Part shown: positions 40,734 through 49,905 of the stretch, piece by piece
Layout of the letters: the number at the start of each line of letters is the position of its first letter
How positions within the stretch are numbered: position 1 is the stretch's first letter
Assembly: GCA_009839725.1 (NCBI GenBank)
Contig: VXPF01000117.1
Location: 83,531-147,530, forward strand
Direction of reading: 5' to 3'
DNA: 64,000 bases
From: Dehalococcoidia bacterium
Lineage (GTDB): Bacteria > Chloroflexota > Dehalococcoidia > Tepidiformales > Tepidiformaceae
The notes under the pieces: model-generated
What the model was told of the DNA's origin: nothing
What the model saw: the letters and a program-made list of their open reading frames with translations, nothing else
Database searches by the model: none
Made by a program: the position numbers and the translations under genes

Positions 40734-41405
40734 CTAGTCCCCGGACGCGGCCGCGGTGACCGGTTCTCCGCTCTCGCTCTCGGCCTCTTCCTCCGGCTGG
40801 GCGGCGCCGTTCTGGGCTTCCGCCTCGAGCTGGGCGGCGCGGTCCCGCGCCGCGATCCCGCGCTTGTCGGGAATCAGGATCATCGACATGTGCCGGCCTT
40901 CGAGCGCTGCGTCCTTCTCCTTCGTCGCTACATCTTCAAGGTTCCCGAAGATACGATCGAGGAGGTTCTTGCCGATCTGCGGGTGGGTGATCTCGCGCCC
41001 GCGGAACATCACGGTGACCTTCACCTTGTCGCCCTGGCGCAGGAGCTTCTCGACGGTGCGCGTCTTGAAGTCGATGTCATGGACGTCGATCTTCGGCTTC
41101 ATGCGCACTTCGCGGAGGCGCGTCTTGGCCTGGTGCTTGCGCGCTTCGCTCTCCTTCTTCGACTGCTCGTACTTGAAGCGGCCGAAGTCCATGAGGCGGG
41201 CAACGGGCGGGGTGGCCTGGCCGGAGACCTCGACGAGGTCGACGTCGCGCTCGCGAGCCATGGCGATTGCGTCTGCGGTTGGGAGCACGCCCACCTGCTG
41301 ACCCTCTTCGTCGATAACCCGCACTTCGGGAACGCGAATGCGCTCGTTAATGCGCGGCTGCGGCGGCGGTGGCTTGGGCGGAACCTTCGAGCGTCGTTTT
41401 CTCAA
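40734..41405 (-). CDS. infC: Translation initiation factor IF-3
   Basis: A 223-residue factor that keeps ribosomal subunits apart and checks initiator pairing. INERIRVPEVRVIDEEGQQVGVL begins the N-domain and KPKIDVHDIDFKTRTVEKLLRQGDKVKVTVMFRGRE spans linker and C-domain (positions only). About 45 extra residues at the C-terminus are Ala/Glu-rich. TTG 41405 is chosen because GGGGAG lies 4 bases before it and infC typically uses rare starts; an ATG at 41447 would add 14 unconserved residues. TGCTATCAT upstream is an extended -10 element on the minus strand. Confidence 0.94.
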   Translation of the reverse strand: MRKRRSKVPPKPPPPQPRINERIRVPEVRVIDEEGQQVGVLPTADAIAMARERDVDLVEVSGQATPPVARLMDFGRFKYEQSKKESEARKHQAKTRLREVRMKPKIDVHDIDFKTRTVEKLLRQGDKVKVTVMFRGREITHPQIGKNLLDRIFGNLEDVATKEKDAALEGRHMSMILIPDKRGIAARDRAAQLEAEAQNGAAQPEEEAESESGEPVTAAASGD

Positions 41406-41480
41406 GCTGCTCCCCGTTGAACGTGCGGAGGATGATAGCACCCCCATTTACGCCCTGTATATCGGAAGGGCTTCGCGCTC

Positions 41481-41492
41481 TACCATGCCTTT
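41481..41492 (+). promoter_or_regulatory. Leaderless-type -10 element of galU
   Basis: TACCAT (41481-41486) ends 6 bases before the galU ATG, predicting a leaderless transcript. It is divergent from the infC promoter, which lies within the same 90 bases. Confidence 0.5.
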
Positions 41493-42371
41493 ATGGCGAG
41501 CGTGCGACGAGCGGTCATCCTCGCGGCCGGGCTCGGCACCCGCATGCTGCCGGCCACCAAGTCCGTCGCCAAAGAGATGCTGCCGATCGTCGACCGGCCC
41601 ATCATCCAGTACGCGGTCGAGGAAGCGGCGGCGGCGGGGATCGAGGAGATCGTGATGGTGCTCGCGCCCGACCGGGGCGCCATCCGCGAGCACTTCGGCG
41701 GGGGTTCGCGCACCGAGGCGATCGCTCGGGCACGCGGGAACGCGGCCCTGATCGAGCGCGTGGTCGCGCCCGAGCGCCTGGCCAGGTTCACGTTCGTGGA
41801 GCAGCGGGAGCCGCTGGGCACCGGACACGCCGTCCAGCAGGCACGGCCCTACCTGGAAGGCGAACCCTTCGCCCTCCTGTTCCCGGACGACATCATCCTC
41901 GGGGCCCCGCCCTGCACGGCGCAGCTCATCGCCACATACGAGGGCTGCGGCGCGGCTGCGGTCGTCGCGGTCCAGCAGGTAGCGGCGGAGCAGATCCCGC
42001 AGTACGGCATCGTGGACCCGGAGGGCCCGGGGAACCCCACCCGCCTTCGCGGCATCGTGGAGAAGCCGGCGGCGGACGAGGCGCCCTCCGACCTCGGGGT
42101 GGTCGGACGCTACGTGCTCGGCCCTTCCATCTTCGACCAGATCGAGAAGCTCGAGCCCGGCGCGGGCGGCGAACTCCAGCTGACCGACGCCATCGCCGGA
42201 CAGATCGCGTCGGGCGAGGCGGTCTACGCCTGCCGCTTCGAAGGCCGGCGCTACGATGCGGGACGGCCGGCGGGGGCAATCGCCGCCGCGGTCGCGGCCG
42301 CGTTCGATCGGGAGGAGATCCGCACGGACCTCCTCGCCCACCTCACCACCCTCATGCCAAGGGAGCAGTAG
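41493..42371 (+). CDS. galU: UTP-glucose-1-phosphate uridylyltransferase
   Basis: A 292-residue nucleotidyltransferase that makes UDP-glucose for cell-envelope sugars. GLGTRMLPATKSVAKEMLP is the GalU signature (distinct from RfbA's GxGTRLxPxT). REPLGTGHAVQQARP, LLFPDDIIL and VEKPAADEAPS mark the active site. ELQLTDAIA is the C-terminal conserved helix. Length is normal. The unknown 451-residue gene follows by 2 bases. Confidence 0.95.
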   Translation: MASVRRAVILAAGLGTRMLPATKSVAKEMLPIVDRPIIQYAVEEAAAAGIEEIVMVLAPDRGAIREHFGGGSRTEAIARARGNAALIERVVAPERLARFTFVEQREPLGTGHAVQQARPYLEGEPFALLFPDDIILGAPPCTAQLIATYEGCGAAAVVAVQQVAAEQIPQYGIVDPEGPGNPTRLRGIVEKPAADEAPSDLGVVGRYVLGPSIFDQIEKLEPGAGGELQLTDAIAGQIASGEAVYACRFEGRRYDAGRPAGAIAAAVAAAFDREEIRTDLLAHLTTLMPREQ

Positions 42372-42373
42372 CC

Positions 42374-43729
42374 ATGCGCATCCTGACAATCGGGTATTCC
42401 TTGCCGAACCAGGTCGTGGATAACCACACGGTCCTCAACGCCCCCAGCCTCACGGACTACGACGCGGCGTTCATCGACCCGGAGGCGATCACGGGGGCGG
42501 TCCAGCAGCTGCTGGAGGGGGAACGCCCCTTCAACGCGCAGGACGGACGTCCGGTGGTCAACGGGGCGACAACGGCGACGCAGGTTTCGGCCGCGGAGCA
42601 GCTCCTGCGGCGGGCCGAGGAGGCGGAGCGGCTGCTCGAGCAGGGCGGGACGCTGTTCATCGTAGGACGCCCGAACGCCGTGCTCCCGGGGGTCGTCGGC
42701 TTCGAGGGGTTCGACCGCTACAGCTGGCTGCCGGCGCCGAAGGGTGGGGGCTGGAATCCGCCCCACCTGCGGGCCGCCGAAGGGAAGAACATCCGCATCG
42801 CGGACGACCAGCACCCCCTCAGCGGGGTCCTGCGCGAGTACCGCCGTCACATCACCTACCGGGCCGTGCTCGATCCGGCTGTGTTGACGGCCGATCGTGA
42901 GGGACACGTCATCGCGACGGGGGGCGCGAACATGCCCATCGCCGCCGAGTTCGATGTCCTCGCCGGCCACGTGGTCGTGACCCCGGTGTTCGGCAGCGTC
43001 ACGGGAACGATCCGCGCAAAACTGGCCCAGGAGCTCGTCGACGCCATGACGCAGGTGGCGACAGGGCTCAGGAACGAGGATCCGCCCACCTGGACTCGCA
43101 CCTACGCCCTGCCCGGCTCGGAGCAGATCGAGGCTGAGCTGGAGGAGGCGCAGGAAGCGGAGTCCGCGGCGGTGGCGAGGACGGCCGCCGTCAGCGAGCG
43201 GCTCGGCCGGCTGACGGCCCATCGCCGGCTCCTCTGGGCCAGCGGCCCCGCCTTCGAGGCGGCTGTGCGCGACGCCCTGGCGCTGGTCGGGCTCGCAGCC
43301 ACGGAGGCGGACGAGGGGCTCGCGGTCACGGAGGGTGAGCACACCGCCCTGGTGGAGGTCGAGAGCTCGCAGGAAGACGTGGCCGAGTGGCCGTACGTGC
43401 GACTCCAGCGGCGGCTGGAGCGGCGCCTGCTCGACGAGGGGGAGCAGCTGCGCGGAATCATCGTGGCGAACGGGAGGCGGGGCTCCAGCCCGCCGGGCCG
43501 CCGGAGCCAGTACACGGACGCCCTGCGCATCGCCTGCGAGAACTACGGCTACGCGCTGGTCACCGCCGACACGCTCTTCTCGCTCGTTCAGCGCGCGCTG
43601 GGAACGGACGCGGAGGGGACGACCCCCTATGAGGCCGCGGGGCGGCGTCTCATCCACGGCCGGGGCCTGATCACGACGGAGCAGGCCATGGGCGAAGCCG
43701 AAGAGGAGAGCGACGCAAGCATCTTCTAG
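42374..43729 (+). CDS. Protein of unknown function with putative PD-(D/E)XK-like C-terminal domain
   Basis: I do not recognise this 451-residue protein. Residues ~1-240 look alpha/beta (MRILTIGYSLPNQVVDNHTVL, a GGTLFIVGRPNAVLPGVVG strand-loop) and are reminiscent of a glutamine-amidotransferase-like Rossmann domain. Residues ~255-285 form an Ala/Glu-rich probable coiled coil. Residues ~290-430 resemble a restriction-endonuclease-like fold: FEAAVRDALALVGLAA helix, then HTALVEVESSQEDV, where E-V-E would replace the E-x-K catalytic pair, and a QYTDALRIACENYGYALVTADTLFSLVQRALG end. It lies 2 bases after galU, so it is probably co-transcribed with it. No signal or membrane segment. Confidence 0.6.
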   Translation: MRILTIGYSLPNQVVDNHTVLNAPSLTDYDAAFIDPEAITGAVQQLLEGERPFNAQDGRPVVNGATTATQVSAAEQLLRRAEEAERLLEQGGTLFIVGRPNAVLPGVVGFEGFDRYSWLPAPKGGGWNPPHLRAAEGKNIRIADDQHPLSGVLREYRRHITYRAVLDPAVLTADREGHVIATGGANMPIAAEFDVLAGHVVVTPVFGSVTGTIRAKLAQELVDAMTQVATGLRNEDPPTWTRTYALPGSEQIEAELEEAQEAESAAVARTAAVSERLGRLTAHRRLLWASGPAFEAAVRDALALVGLAATEADEGLAVTEGEHTALVEVESSQEDVAEWPYVRLQRRLERRLLDEGEQLRGIIVANGRRGSSPPGRRSQYTDALRIACENYGYALVTADTLFSLVQRALGTDAEGTTPYEAAGRRLIHGRGLITTEQAMGEAEEESDASIF

Positions 43730-43753
43730 GGCGCGCTCACGGCGAGCGACCGC

Positions 43754-43990
43754 CTAGGCGTCTGGGAAGGTTACGCAGGTGGTCGTGCTCTCGATGCCCT
43801 CCACCACGCGGATGTGCTGGCTGATCAGCGCCGGCACCTGCGTGATGCTGGGGGCCTCGATGACCGCGACGATGTCGTACGGCCCCATGACCTGGTACAC
43901 CTCGGCGATGCCGTCGACATCCTGTAGCGAGTCGAAGACGCGCTGGGTTTCGGCGGGGTCGACGACGATGAGCACGAACGCCTTGATCAT
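43754..43990 (-). CDS. Stand-alone Lrp/AsnC ligand-binding domain protein
   Basis: A 78-residue protein consisting only of the RAM (AsnC_trans_reg) domain, without the DNA-binding helix-turn-helix. IKAFVLIVVDPAETQRVFDSL, VMGPYDIVAVIEAPS and VVEGIESTTTCVTF are the typical strands. Such single-domain proteins bind amino acids and can heterooligomerise with full-length Lrp. It lies 9 bases after lepA on the same strand. Confidence 0.88.
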   Translation of the reverse strand: MIKAFVLIVVDPAETQRVFDSLQDVDGIAEVYQVMGPYDIVAVIEAPSITQVPALISQHIRVVEGIESTTTCVTFPDA

Positions 43991-43999
43991 CTGTAGCTC

Positions 44000-45826
44000 C
44001 TAGTCCTCACGTAGCTGCAGGACGGCCATGAAGGCCTCCTGCGGAATCTCAACGTTGCCGACGCGCTTCATGCGCTTCTTGCCCTCGGCCTGCCGCTCGA
44101 GCAGCTTCCGCTTTCGCGTTATGTCGCCACCGTAGCACTTGGCGAGGACGTTCTTGCGCAGCGCGCGGACCGTCTCGCGGGCAATGATACGGCCACCGAT
44201 CGCGGCCTGCAGGGGCACGTCGAACATCTGGCGGGGGATGAGGCCACGCAGCTTGAGCACGAGGGAACGCCCCTCCCGCGTGGCGTTCTCGCGGTGCGTG
44301 ATGATGGAGAGCGCATCGACGACCTGGCCGTTCACCAGCACGTCGACCTTCACGAGCGAAGCGGCGCGGTAGCCGGCGGGCTGGTAGTCGAGGCTGGCGT
44401 ATCCGCTCGTGGACCCCTTCAGGTTGTCGTAAAAGTCGACGAGTATCTCGGCCATGGGGATCTCGTAGGCGAGGAGGACGCGGGCCTCGCCGGGGGCGAG
44501 GTCGTTCTCCGGTTCGAGGTACTCCATCCGCAGGAACTGGCCTCGCCGGTTCGTCACGAGGTCCATCACCTGGCCGATGTGGCGGCTGGGAGTGACGACG
44601 TCGATGGTGGCCCAGGGCTCCCGTATCTCCTCGATGCGGGAGGGGTCGGGCAGGCGGGAGGGGTTCTCGATGGCGACCACCTCCCCGGAGCGGAGCTCGA
44701 CCTCGTACTCGACGCTCGGCGCGGTGGTCAGCAGGCCGAGGTCGTACTCGCGCTCGAGCCGCTCCACGACGATCTCGAGGTGCAGCAGCCCGAGGAAGCC
44801 GCAGCGGAAGCCGAACCCGAGCGCCGCCGACGACTCGGGCTCGTACACGAGCGAGGCGTCGTTGAGGGCAAGGCGCTCAAGCGCCTCGCGCAGCTCCTGG
44901 TACTGGTCGGAGTCCGTCGGGTAGATGCCGGCGAAGACCATCGGCTTGGCCTGTCGGTAGCCGGGGAGGGGTTCGGCGGCGGGGCGCCCGGCGAGCGTGA
45001 CGGTGTCGCCCACGCGGCAGTCGGCGACCTCCTTGAGGCCGGTGGCGATGTAGCCGACCTCCCCGGCGGCAAGCCCCGGAAGGGGCTGCATGGCCGGCGC
45101 GAAGGTGCCGAACTCCAGGGGCTCGAAGCTCTTGCCCGTCTGCATCAGGCGGAGGTCGGCGCGGCCCTCCATCGCGCCGTCGACGACGCGGACGTGCGCG
45201 AGGACTCCCTTATAGGCGTCGTACTTGGAATCGAAGATGAGCGCCTTCACCTCCCCGGCGCGTTCGCCGGCGGGTGGGGGCACGCGCTCGCGGATGGCCT
45301 CGAGTATCTCGTCGATGCCGCTGCCTTCCTTGGCGCTCGCGAGGATGATCTCGTCCTCGGAGAAGCCGACGACGCGCTCCAGCTCGTGGGCGACGCGCTC
45401 GGTCTCGGCGTGGGAGAGGTCGATCTTGTTGATGACGGGGATGAGGGTGAGGCCCTGGTCGAGGGCGAGGTAGACGTTGGCGAGGGTCTGCGCCTCGATG
45501 CCCTGGGAGGCGTCGACGACGAGGATGGCGCCTTCGCAGGCGGCGAGGGAGCGCGAGACCTCGTAGGTGAAGTCGACGTGCCCGGGGGTGTCGATGAGGT
45601 TGTACTGGTACTCCTCGCCGTCGGCTCCGCGGTAGTTCATGCGGGCGGCGGCGGCCTTGATGGTGATGCCGCGCTCGCGCTCGAGGTCCATGGTGTCGAG
45701 CACCTGGTCGGCCATGGCGCGCACGGCGACGGTGCCCGTCACCTCCAGGAAGCGATCGGCGAGCGTCGACTTGCCGTGGTCGATGTGGGCGATGATGCAG
45801 AAGTTGCGGATGCGGGACTGATCCAC
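44000..45826 (-). CDS. lepA: Elongation factor 4 (LepA)
   Basis: A 608-residue translational GTPase that aids ribosome assembly or back-translocation. G1 is [10 protein letters not shown]3 DTPGHVDF, and G4 NKID. Domain order EF-G-like I, II, III, V, then the LepA-specific C-terminal domain ([31 protein letters not shown], stated as a region) is complete. GTG 45826 starts [18 protein letters not shown]. It is divergent from malate dehydrogenase. Confidence 0.96.
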   Translation of the reverse strand: MDQSRIRNFCIIAHIDHGKSTLADRFLEVTGTVAVRAMADQVLDTMDLERERGITIKAAAARMNYRGADGEEYQYNLIDTPGHVDFTYEVSRSLAACEGAILVVDASQGIEAQTLANVYLALDQGLTLIPVINKIDLSHAETERVAHELERVVGFSEDEIILASAKEGSGIDEILEAIRERVPPPAGERAGEVKALIFDSKYDAYKGVLAHVRVVDGAMEGRADLRLMQTGKSFEPLEFGTFAPAMQPLPGLAAGEVGYIATGLKEVADCRVGDTVTLAGRPAAEPLPGYRQAKPMVFAGIYPTDSDQYQELREALERLALNDASLVYEPESSAALGFGFRCGFLGLLHLEIVVERLEREYDLGLLTTAPSVEYEVELRSGEVVAIENPSRLPDPSRIEEIREPWATIDVVTPSRHIGQVMDLVTNRRGQFLRMEYLEPENDLAPGEARVLLAYEIPMAEILVDFYDNLKGSTSGYASLDYQPAGYRAASLVKVDVLVNGQVVDALSIITHRENATREGRSLVLKLRGLIPRQMFDVPLQAAIGGRIIARETVRALRKNVLAKCYGGDITRKRKLLERQAEGKKRMKRVGNVEIPQEAFMAVLQLRED

Positions 45827-45896
45827 GGCCTCAGTGTATGGGCAGACCGGCCTGCGAGCTTGCGCAGGCGCGGCGGCGGTCCCTAGGGAGGGCCCG

Positions 45897-45905
45897 TGCT
45901 AGTCT
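45897..45905 (+). promoter_or_regulatory. Extended -10 element of the malate dehydrogenase gene
   Basis: TGCTAGTCT (45897-45905; hexamer TAGTCT) lies 38 bases before the mdh ATG. Unlike the leaderless genes, mdh has a leader with an AGAGGAAA ribosome binding site. Confidence 0.45.
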
Positions 45906-45943
45906 CGCCGCACCAACCTGCACCCCCAGAGGAAACAGAAACG

Positions 45944-46882
45944 ATGGCACGAAAGAAGGTCACGATCGTTGGCGCCGGCATGACGGGCGGCGCCATGGCG
46001 CAACGGCTCATCGAGCGCGACATCTGCGACGTCGTCCTGCAGGACGACCCCCAGTTCGCCCGCACCATGCACTTCGGCAAGGCGCTGGACGAGTCGCAGG
46101 CGGCCGCCTGGAGCGGCTTCAGCGCCTCCATCAGCGCCACCGACGGCTGGGACGAGACGGCCGGTTCGGACGTGGTGGTCGTGACTGCGGGGGCGCCCCG
46201 CAAGCCGGGCATGAGCCGCGAGGAGCTACTGAACAGCAACGCCGCCATCGTTCGGGCGAAGGTGGCCGATGCGGCCAAGGCCTCGCCGGATGCGGCACTC
46301 GTGATCTTCTCGAACCCGATGGATGCGATGTGCCACGTCGCCCTTGAGGCGAGCGGCTTCCCGCGGGAGCGCGTCATCGGACAGGGGGGCGCGCTGGACA
46401 GTGCCCGCTACCGGCACTTCGTCGCCAACGCCTGCGGCGTCTCACCGCAGGACGTGCACGGCTACGTCATCGGCGGACACACGGACACAACGATGGTGCC
46501 GGTCGTCTCGCAGACCCGGGTCGGGGGCGTGCCGCTGACCAGCCTGCTATCGGCGGAGAAGATCGACGAAGTCGTGGCCCGCACGATGCGGGGCGGGGCC
46601 GAGATCACCGAATTGATGGGCGTCGGCAGCGCCTTCTACGCGCCCTCGGCGGGGACGATCGCGATGGTCACGGCGATCCTGCTCGACCAGCGCCGGCTGA
46701 TGCCGTGCTCGACGCTCCACCAGGGCGAGTACGGTATCGAGGGCGTGTTCTCGGGCACGGTCGTGCAGCTCGGGGAGGGCGGCATCCAGCGCACCTTCGA
46801 GCTGGAGCTCTCGGACGAGGAGCGTGAGCGGGTGGTGGCTGCAGCGGAGGCGACGAAGGGCCTGGTCGCGCAGCTGGACTAG
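45944..46882 (+). CDS. mdh: Malate dehydrogenase (lactate/malate dehydrogenase family)
   Basis: A 312-residue NAD-dependent dehydrogenase. The dinucleotide fold starts KVTIVGAGMTGG. The substrate-specificity loop AGAPRKPGMSREELL has the double Arg typical of MDH, and IGQGGALDSARYRHF holds the catalytic Asp-Arg pair. The catalytic His is H179 in GGHTDTTMVP, which carries one extra residue compared with the usual GGHGDxMVP. ATG 45944 follows AGAGGAAA. It would oxidise malate to oxaloacetate, complementing the sdhCAB operon in this window. Confidence 0.88.
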   Translation: MARKKVTIVGAGMTGGAMAQRLIERDICDVVLQDDPQFARTMHFGKALDESQAAAWSGFSASISATDGWDETAGSDVVVVTAGAPRKPGMSREELLNSNAAIVRAKVADAAKASPDAALVIFSNPMDAMCHVALEASGFPRERVIGQGGALDSARYRHFVANACGVSPQDVHGYVIGGHTDTTMVPVVSQTRVGGVPLTSLLSAEKIDEVVARTMRGGAEITELMGVGSAFYAPSAGTIAMVTAILLDQRRLMPCSTLHQGEYGIEGVFSGTVVQLGEGGIQRTFELELSDEERERVVAAAEATKGLVAQLD

Positions 46883-46888
46883 CGCCAG

Positions 46889-47287
46889 CTACCCAGCCAC
46901 CACTCGAGTCCAGGCGAGGTCATCGACGTGTTCGAAGTGGGAGTCGGCCGACACCAGGTCGGCACCGGTTTCCATCGCGTGGGCAGCGATCCAGATGTCG
47001 TTGGTGGGAATGGGCCGTCCCTTTGCACGCAGGGCGGAGGCTATCCGCCCATAGCGGTCGGAAGTAGCCGGGCCCACTTCCACTACCGACGTGTGAGGCG
47101 CCTGAAGGAACGACTGGAGTCGTTCCATGTTCGCTTCGAAGTGGGTGCCCCAGCGGAATCCGTAGAGGAGTTCCCCAAGGACGATCACCGACAGGATCAC
47201 CTCTTCCGCCCCGCGCACAAGTTCCGAGACCTGTGGGTCGCCTTCCACTGAGAGCCGGTAGGCGTTGGCGTCGAGAAGGATTTTCAC
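46889..47287 (-). CDS. vapC: VapC-type PIN-domain toxin ribonuclease
   Basis: A 132-residue PIN-domain nuclease. The acidic active-site residues appear in LLDANAYR (Asp), SVIVLGELLYG (Glu), TNDIWIAAHAM (Asp) and GADLVSADSHF (Asp). VapC toxins cleave tRNA or rRNA. Its start overlaps the antitoxin stop by 4 bases. Length is typical. Confidence 0.9.
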   Translation of the reverse strand: MKILLDANAYRLSVEGDPQVSELVRGAEEVILSVIVLGELLYGFRWGTHFEANMERLQSFLQAPHTSVVEVGPATSDRYGRIASALRAKGRPIPTNDIWIAAHAMETGADLVSADSHFEHVDDLAWTRVVAG

Positions 47288-47547
47288 TGCCAGATCGACT
47301 CGTCGATGACGTCAAAGTACTGCAGTGCTTCCCGCAGTTCCGCAGATTCCTCCGCAGTCATGGAGCCGATGAGGTGGTCGAGCGACTTGCCAATGGTGCG
47401 GGAAGGGAGGGCCTCTTCCGGCAGTCCGGCTCCCTTCCGGAGCAGCCGTAACGCAGCCTCACTCGTCGAGATCCCCTCACGAGCCGCTAGTTCGCAGATG
47501 CGGGAGTCGAGTTCGCCATCAATGTCGCTGACGGTCAGTTGACTCAC
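47284..47547 (-). CDS. vapB: VapB-type antitoxin
   Basis: An 87-residue antitoxin with an N-terminal ribbon-helix-helix-like segment (QLTVSDIDGELDSRICELAAREGISTSEAALRLLRKG as a region) and a C-terminal toxin-binding tail ending DVIDESIWQ. GTG 47547 is preceded by GGGAGGGGG. It overlaps vapC by 4 bases. A palindrome over the promoter is the likely autoregulatory operator. Confidence 0.83.
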   Translation of the reverse strand: MSQLTVSDIDGELDSRICELAAREGISTSEAALRLLRKGAGLPEEALPSRTIGKSLDHLIGSMTAEESAELREALQYFDVIDESIWQ

Positions 47548-47567
47548 GCTGCACCCCCTCCCGGTGG

Positions 47568-47603
47568 CTACATTGTAGGCAACAAGAACCGGCCTTGTCA
47601 GCC
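47568..47603 (-). promoter_or_regulatory. vapBC promoter and palindromic operator
   Basis: The 11-base palindrome CTACATTGTAG (47568-47578) overlaps a TACAAT -10 hexamer on the minus strand, and CTGACA lies 18 bases further upstream as a -35. Binding of VapBC at the palindrome would block transcription. Confidence 0.55.
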
Positions 47604-48974
47604 CCTGGCCTCTCGCCGAAGGATCTCGGCGGCTTCGCGAACGCGTGCCGGGGCGGTGCCGCCGACGGCATCGCGGGCGGCGAGGGCGGAGTCGACGTCG
47701 ATCTGCAACACGTCGCCCTCAAACAGGTCGCTGGCGGCGGCGTAGACCTCGAACGGGAGCTCATGGAGCTCGCAGCCACGGTCCTCGGCCTCGCGCACGA
47801 GGCCACCGGTGACGGCGTGTGCATCACGGAAGGGCATGCCCTTGCGCACGAGGTAGTCGGCAACGTCGGTGGCGAGCGCGAAGCCGCCGGAGGCGGCGTT
47901 CCGCATGCGCGCCAGATCGAACTCAAGCGCGGGAACCATCGCCGCGAAGATGCGCAGCGAGGGGACGACGACCGCCGACGCGTTGAGGATGGCGGCCTTG
48001 TCCTCCTGGAGGTCGCGGTTGTAGGCGAGGGGCTGGCCCTTGAGGTTCGTCAGGAGGTTCACCAGCTCGCCGAAGACGCGGCCGGAGCGGCCCCGGGCCA
48101 GCTCGGCGACGTCGGCGTTCTTCTTCTGGGGCATCATGCTGGAGCCGGTGGCGAACGCGTCGGGGAGGCGCACAAACGCAAACTCGGCGCTCGACCAGAT
48201 GACGACTTCCTCGGCCAGGCGCGAGACATGCGCCTGCGTGATGGCGCAGCACGATAGGAACTCGATGGCGTAGTCGCGGTCGGCGACGGCGTCGAGGCTG
48301 TTCCGGGAGACGCCGTCGAAGCCGAGTTCGCGCGCGACCATGTCGCGGTCGAGCGGGTAAGGGGATCCCGAGAGCGCGCCCGAGCCAAGGGGGAGCACGT
48401 TCGCGCGGGCGCGGCAGGCGCGGAAGCGGTCGCGGTCGCGCAGGAGCATCTCGCCGTAGGCGAGCAGGTGGTGGCCGAGCGTGACCGGCTGCGCCCGCTG
48501 CAGGTGCGTGTAGCCCGGCATGGGGTCGGCGGCGTGCGTGAGGGCGAGGTCGCACAGCGCTTCTACGAGGCTCCCGGCGGCGGCCGCCGCGAGGTCACAC
48601 TGCTCGCGCACGAGCATGCGGTTGAGCAGCGACACCTGGTCGTTGCGTGAGCGGGCGGTGTGGAGGCGCCCGGCGGCCGCGCCGATCTGGTCCCGCAGGA
48701 GCACCTCGACGTGGGTGTGGATGTCCTCCAGATCGGGGCGCCACTCGACCTCGCCCGCGCGGAACTGCTCCAGCACGCGGCCAAGGCCGGCGACGATCGC
48801 GTCGGCGTCGGCCTCGGGGATGATTCCCGTGGCCCCGAGCATGCGCGCATGCGCGACCGAGCCCGCGATGTCGTGCTCGTACAGGTCGCGATCGGCGCCC
48901 GCCGTGTAGTCGCGCGTGAGGTCATCCATCGAGCCTTCGAAGCGACCGCCCCACGTCCGCTGTGCTTCGCTCAT
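47598..48974 (-). CDS. argH: Argininosuccinate lyase
   Basis: A 458-residue fumarase/aspartase-superfamily enzyme catalysing the last step of arginine synthesis. WGGRFEGSMDDLTRDYTAG opens the protein, HTARSRNDQVSLL and YTHLQRAQPVTLGHHLLA are conserved blocks, and GSSMMPQKKNADVAELARG is the signature loop with the catalytic Ser. Length is normal. The start is ATG 48974; a GACAAT hexamer ends 6 bases before it on the minus strand. No other arg gene is near. Confidence 0.96.
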   Translation of the reverse strand: MSEAQRTWGGRFEGSMDDLTRDYTAGADRDLYEHDIAGSVAHARMLGATGIIPEADADAIVAGLGRVLEQFRAGEVEWRPDLEDIHTHVEVLLRDQIGAAAGRLHTARSRNDQVSLLNRMLVREQCDLAAAAAGSLVEALCDLALTHAADPMPGYTHLQRAQPVTLGHHLLAYGEMLLRDRDRFRACRARANVLPLGSGALSGSPYPLDRDMVARELGFDGVSRNSLDAVADRDYAIEFLSCCAITQAHVSRLAEEVVIWSSAEFAFVRLPDAFATGSSMMPQKKNADVAELARGRSGRVFGELVNLLTNLKGQPLAYNRDLQEDKAAILNASAVVVPSLRIFAAMVPALEFDLARMRNAASGGFALATDVADYLVRKGMPFRDAHAVTGGLVREAEDRGCELHELPFEVYAAASDLFEGDVLQIDVDSALAARDAVGGTAPARVREAAEILRREARG

Positions 48975-49032
48975 CGGTCCATTGTCCCTTGCGGGAGCGC
49001 TGTGTCCTACCGAGGCCTGCAGGAGGGCCGGG

Positions 49033-49044
49033 TACACTGCGCGC
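49033..49044 (+). promoter_or_regulatory. Leaderless-type -10 element of mazG
   Basis: TACACT (49033-49038) ends exactly 6 bases before the GTG start at 49045. Confidence 0.5.
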
Positions 49045-49851
49045 GTGGAAGCCGACACGACCCCGGAGCCCATCCCCGACGACCTGCGACAGTTCGAAGC
49101 GCTGGAGGCGATCATCCGCCGTCTGCACGGCCCCGAGGGGTGCCCCTGGGACCGGGAACAGACCCACGAGTCGCTCCGTCCGCACCTGCTGGAGGAGGCG
49201 TACGAGCTCCTCGAAGCGATCGACTCGGGCAAGGGGGACGCGATCGCGGAGGAGCTGGGGGATGTGCTTCTGCAGGTGCTGATGCACTCGGCGGTGGCGG
49301 AACGGACCGGCGAGTTCGAGTTCGGTGACGTGTACTCACGCATCGCCGCGAAACTCGTCGCGCGCCATCCCCACGTCTTCGCGGACGCCGAGGCGGAGAC
49401 GGCCGAGGACGTGCGCGAGAGCTGGGAAGTGCTCAAGCAGAAGGAGCGGCCGAACCGGCCGCGGCTCGAGGGCGTGCCGGCCACGCTGCCCGCCCTGGCG
49501 GAGTCGCAGACGATCCAGGGTCGGGCGCGGCGGGCCGGGTTCGACTGGCCTGACATCCACGGCCCCCTGGAGAAGCTCTCCGAGGAGATCACGGAGCTGG
49601 CGCTGGCGGAGACGGATGAGGACCGCGAGGAGGAGTTCGGCGACGTGCTCTTCGTGATCGCGCACATCGCGGCGACGATGGGCATCGACGGCGAGCAGGC
49701 GCTGCGGAAGGCGAACGGGAAGTTCCGCCGCCGCTTCGGACTCGTCGAGCAGTGGGCCAACGAGGAATCGCTGGACCTGCAAGAGATGGACATCGACGCA
49801 CTCGACGAACTGTGGACGCGGGCGAAGGCGTTGGAGCGGGGCGAGTTGTAG
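49045..49851 (+). CDS. mazG: Nucleoside triphosphate pyrophosphohydrolase MazG
   Basis: A 268-residue two-domain MazG that hydrolyses NTPs to NMP and PPi, clearing damaged or excess nucleotides. The N-terminal domain has GCPWDREQTHESLRPHLLEEAYELLEAID and the ExxE...ExxD metal site (EELGDVLLQ). The C-terminal domain repeats it (KLSEEITELALAE and EEFGDVLFVIAHI). GTG 49045 is the predicted transcription start. Divergent from argH, with a 70-base gap. Confidence 0.93.
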   Translation: MEADTTPEPIPDDLRQFEALEAIIRRLHGPEGCPWDREQTHESLRPHLLEEAYELLEAIDSGKGDAIAEELGDVLLQVLMHSAVAERTGEFEFGDVYSRIAAKLVARHPHVFADAEAETAEDVRESWEVLKQKERPNRPRLEGVPATLPALAESQTIQGRARRAGFDWPDIHGPLEKLSEEITELALAETDEDREEEFGDVLFVIAHIAATMGIDGEQALRKANGKFRRRFGLVEQWANEESLDLQEMDIDALDELWTRAKALERGEL

Positions 49852-49905
49852 CACCCGCGCGCCGTCGATAGGCTGAACTCACAGAGACCGGCACGGGAGA
49901 GAGCA

